Positions 50,041-50,216 of a stretch of DNA of 50,216 bases are shown piece after piece. Source of the stretch: an uncultured Collinsella sp. (GTDB taxonomy: Bacteria > Actinomycetota > Coriobacteriia > Coriobacteriales > Coriobacteriaceae); assembly GCA_900541015.1 (NCBI GenBank), contig UQIB01000019.1, positions 1 to 50,216 on the forward strand. The letters are read 5' to 3'. Every line of letters begins with the position of its first letter. Positions within the stretch are counted from its first letter, which is position 1. The notes beneath the pieces are model-generated. The model had not been told where the DNA came from. It was given only the letters and a program-made list of their open reading frames with translations, and made no database searches. The translations under genes and the position numbers were made by a program.

Positions 50041-50214
50041 TTACGACGCGATAGCTAGGGGCACGGGGCGGCCCGCAGGGGTGCGGGCTGCCCCGTTTTT
50101 GTGCGGCGAGACATGGCGTCCGGGCTGCCGTAGAGACTTAGCTAAATGGCTATTTAGCTGCTTGAGGTTGAGCTCTGAGACATCGATCTCGCCCGTCATG
50201 AGCTTGGGGAGAAG
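50041..50214 (-). CDS. C-terminal end of a type I restriction specificity subunit (partial)
   Basis: Read on the minus strand from the right edge: LLPKLMTGEIDVSELNL then KQLNSHLAKSLRQ..., stop TAA at 50043-50041. LLPKLM(S/T)GEIDVS is the well-known C-terminus of HsdS proteins, which choose the DNA sequence for a type I restriction-modification complex. The normal end comes shortly after ELNL; here the frame runs on for about 40 residues across palindromic sequence and the neighbouring gene's terminator, so the original stop seems lost or the 3' end has been remade. Most of the gene lies outside the window, so this is a fragment-based call. Confidence 0.6.
   Translation of the reverse strand, partial: LLPKLMTGEIDVSELNLKQLNSHLAKSLRQPGRHVSPHKNGAARTPAGRPVPLAIAS
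50063..50100 (+). terminator. Rho-independent terminator after the double zinc-ribbon gene
   Basis: ACGGGGCGGCCCGCA (50063-50077) pairs with TGCGGGCTGCCCCGT (50082-50096), one mismatch, 4-base loop, followed by TTTT. Confidence 0.9.
50140..50159. repeat. Perfect short palindrome in the hsdS 3' region
   Basis: AGCTAAAT (50140-50147) pairs with ATTTAGCT (50152-50159) over a 4-base loop. The TAGCTAAA core also occurs in the arms at 32697-32825. Confidence 0.6.
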
Positions 50215-50216
50215 GG

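Noticed and set aside
1..50216. tRNA or rRNA genes
   Set aside because: No cloverleaf-like GGTTC-A-A-TCC pattern or conserved rRNA segments were seen in any gap.

Overview
The window is a GC-rich (roughly 60-63%) stretch of bacterial chromosome with dense genes, good Shine-Dalgarno sites and strong GCC/CTC/GAG codon bias. The mix of genes (NADH-type [FeFe] hydrogenase, rubredoxin-less superoxide reductase, Fhs, AddAB, FucO, PTS, an M42 peptidase and several Gly/Ser/Asp-rich zinc-ribbon proteins) points to a strictly anaerobic gut actinobacterium of the Coriobacteriia, most likely Collinsella or a close relative. The genus is an inference from gene content and style, not a database match.

Layout. 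1-4.0 kb: the 3' part of an [FeFe] hydrogenase, then a lipoprotein substrate-binding protein and a one-piece ABC permease-ATPase. 4.0-5.4 kb: an orphan RelB/DinJ-type antitoxin between direct repeats, then a CPBP membrane protease. 5.4-9.5 kb: a lower-GC sugar cassette, an AraC-type regulator divergent from a GH1 6-phospho-beta-glucosidase and a PTS EIIBC. 9.5-16.9 kb: YgiQ-type radical SAM protein, YoaK-type membrane protein, FucO, a 600-base structured gap, M42 aminopeptidase, MnmA. 17-19.8 kb: cysK divergent from an Rrf2 regulator across a nested operator, a small YvlD-type membrane protein and a YerC/TrpR-like regulator. 19.9-26.7 kb: AddB-AddA. 26.8-28.8 kb: a DUF3284-like protein and an AT-richer MFS gene with a small overlapping ORF. 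28.9-41.3 kb: DnaE, SWIM/SNF2 helicase, superoxide reductase, a NadE-like protein with ruined active sites, and RuvC-RuvA-RuvB. 41.4-50.2 kb: Fhs, a 678-aa zinc-ribbon membrane protein between two related inverted-repeat elements, a Cys-rich 78-aa protein, a membrane protein with repeated Thr-Arg-Val-Val motifs, a Mn-type CDF exporter, a double zinc-ribbon protein, and the edge of a probable type I restriction specificity subunit.

How it works together. Much of the window is DNA replication, repair and recombination (dnaE, addAB, ruvCAB, SNF2 helicase). The rest is anaerobic metabolism (H2, C1 folate, lactaldehyde reduction, beta-glucoside uptake and cleavage) and cysteine/sulfur handling (cysK, Rrf2 regulator, mnmA).

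The most unusual signal is in the gaps. Long, near-perfect inverted repeats occur at 15683-15753, 26704-26766, 32697-32825, 43208-43369 and 45630-45769. A recurring GGGACGG motif sits in short hairpins or conserved blocks at 4006, 4402, 11720, 18679, 19861, 28776 and 43141. These look like several families of non-autonomous intergenic elements. No transposase, CRISPR array, tRNA or rRNA was seen.
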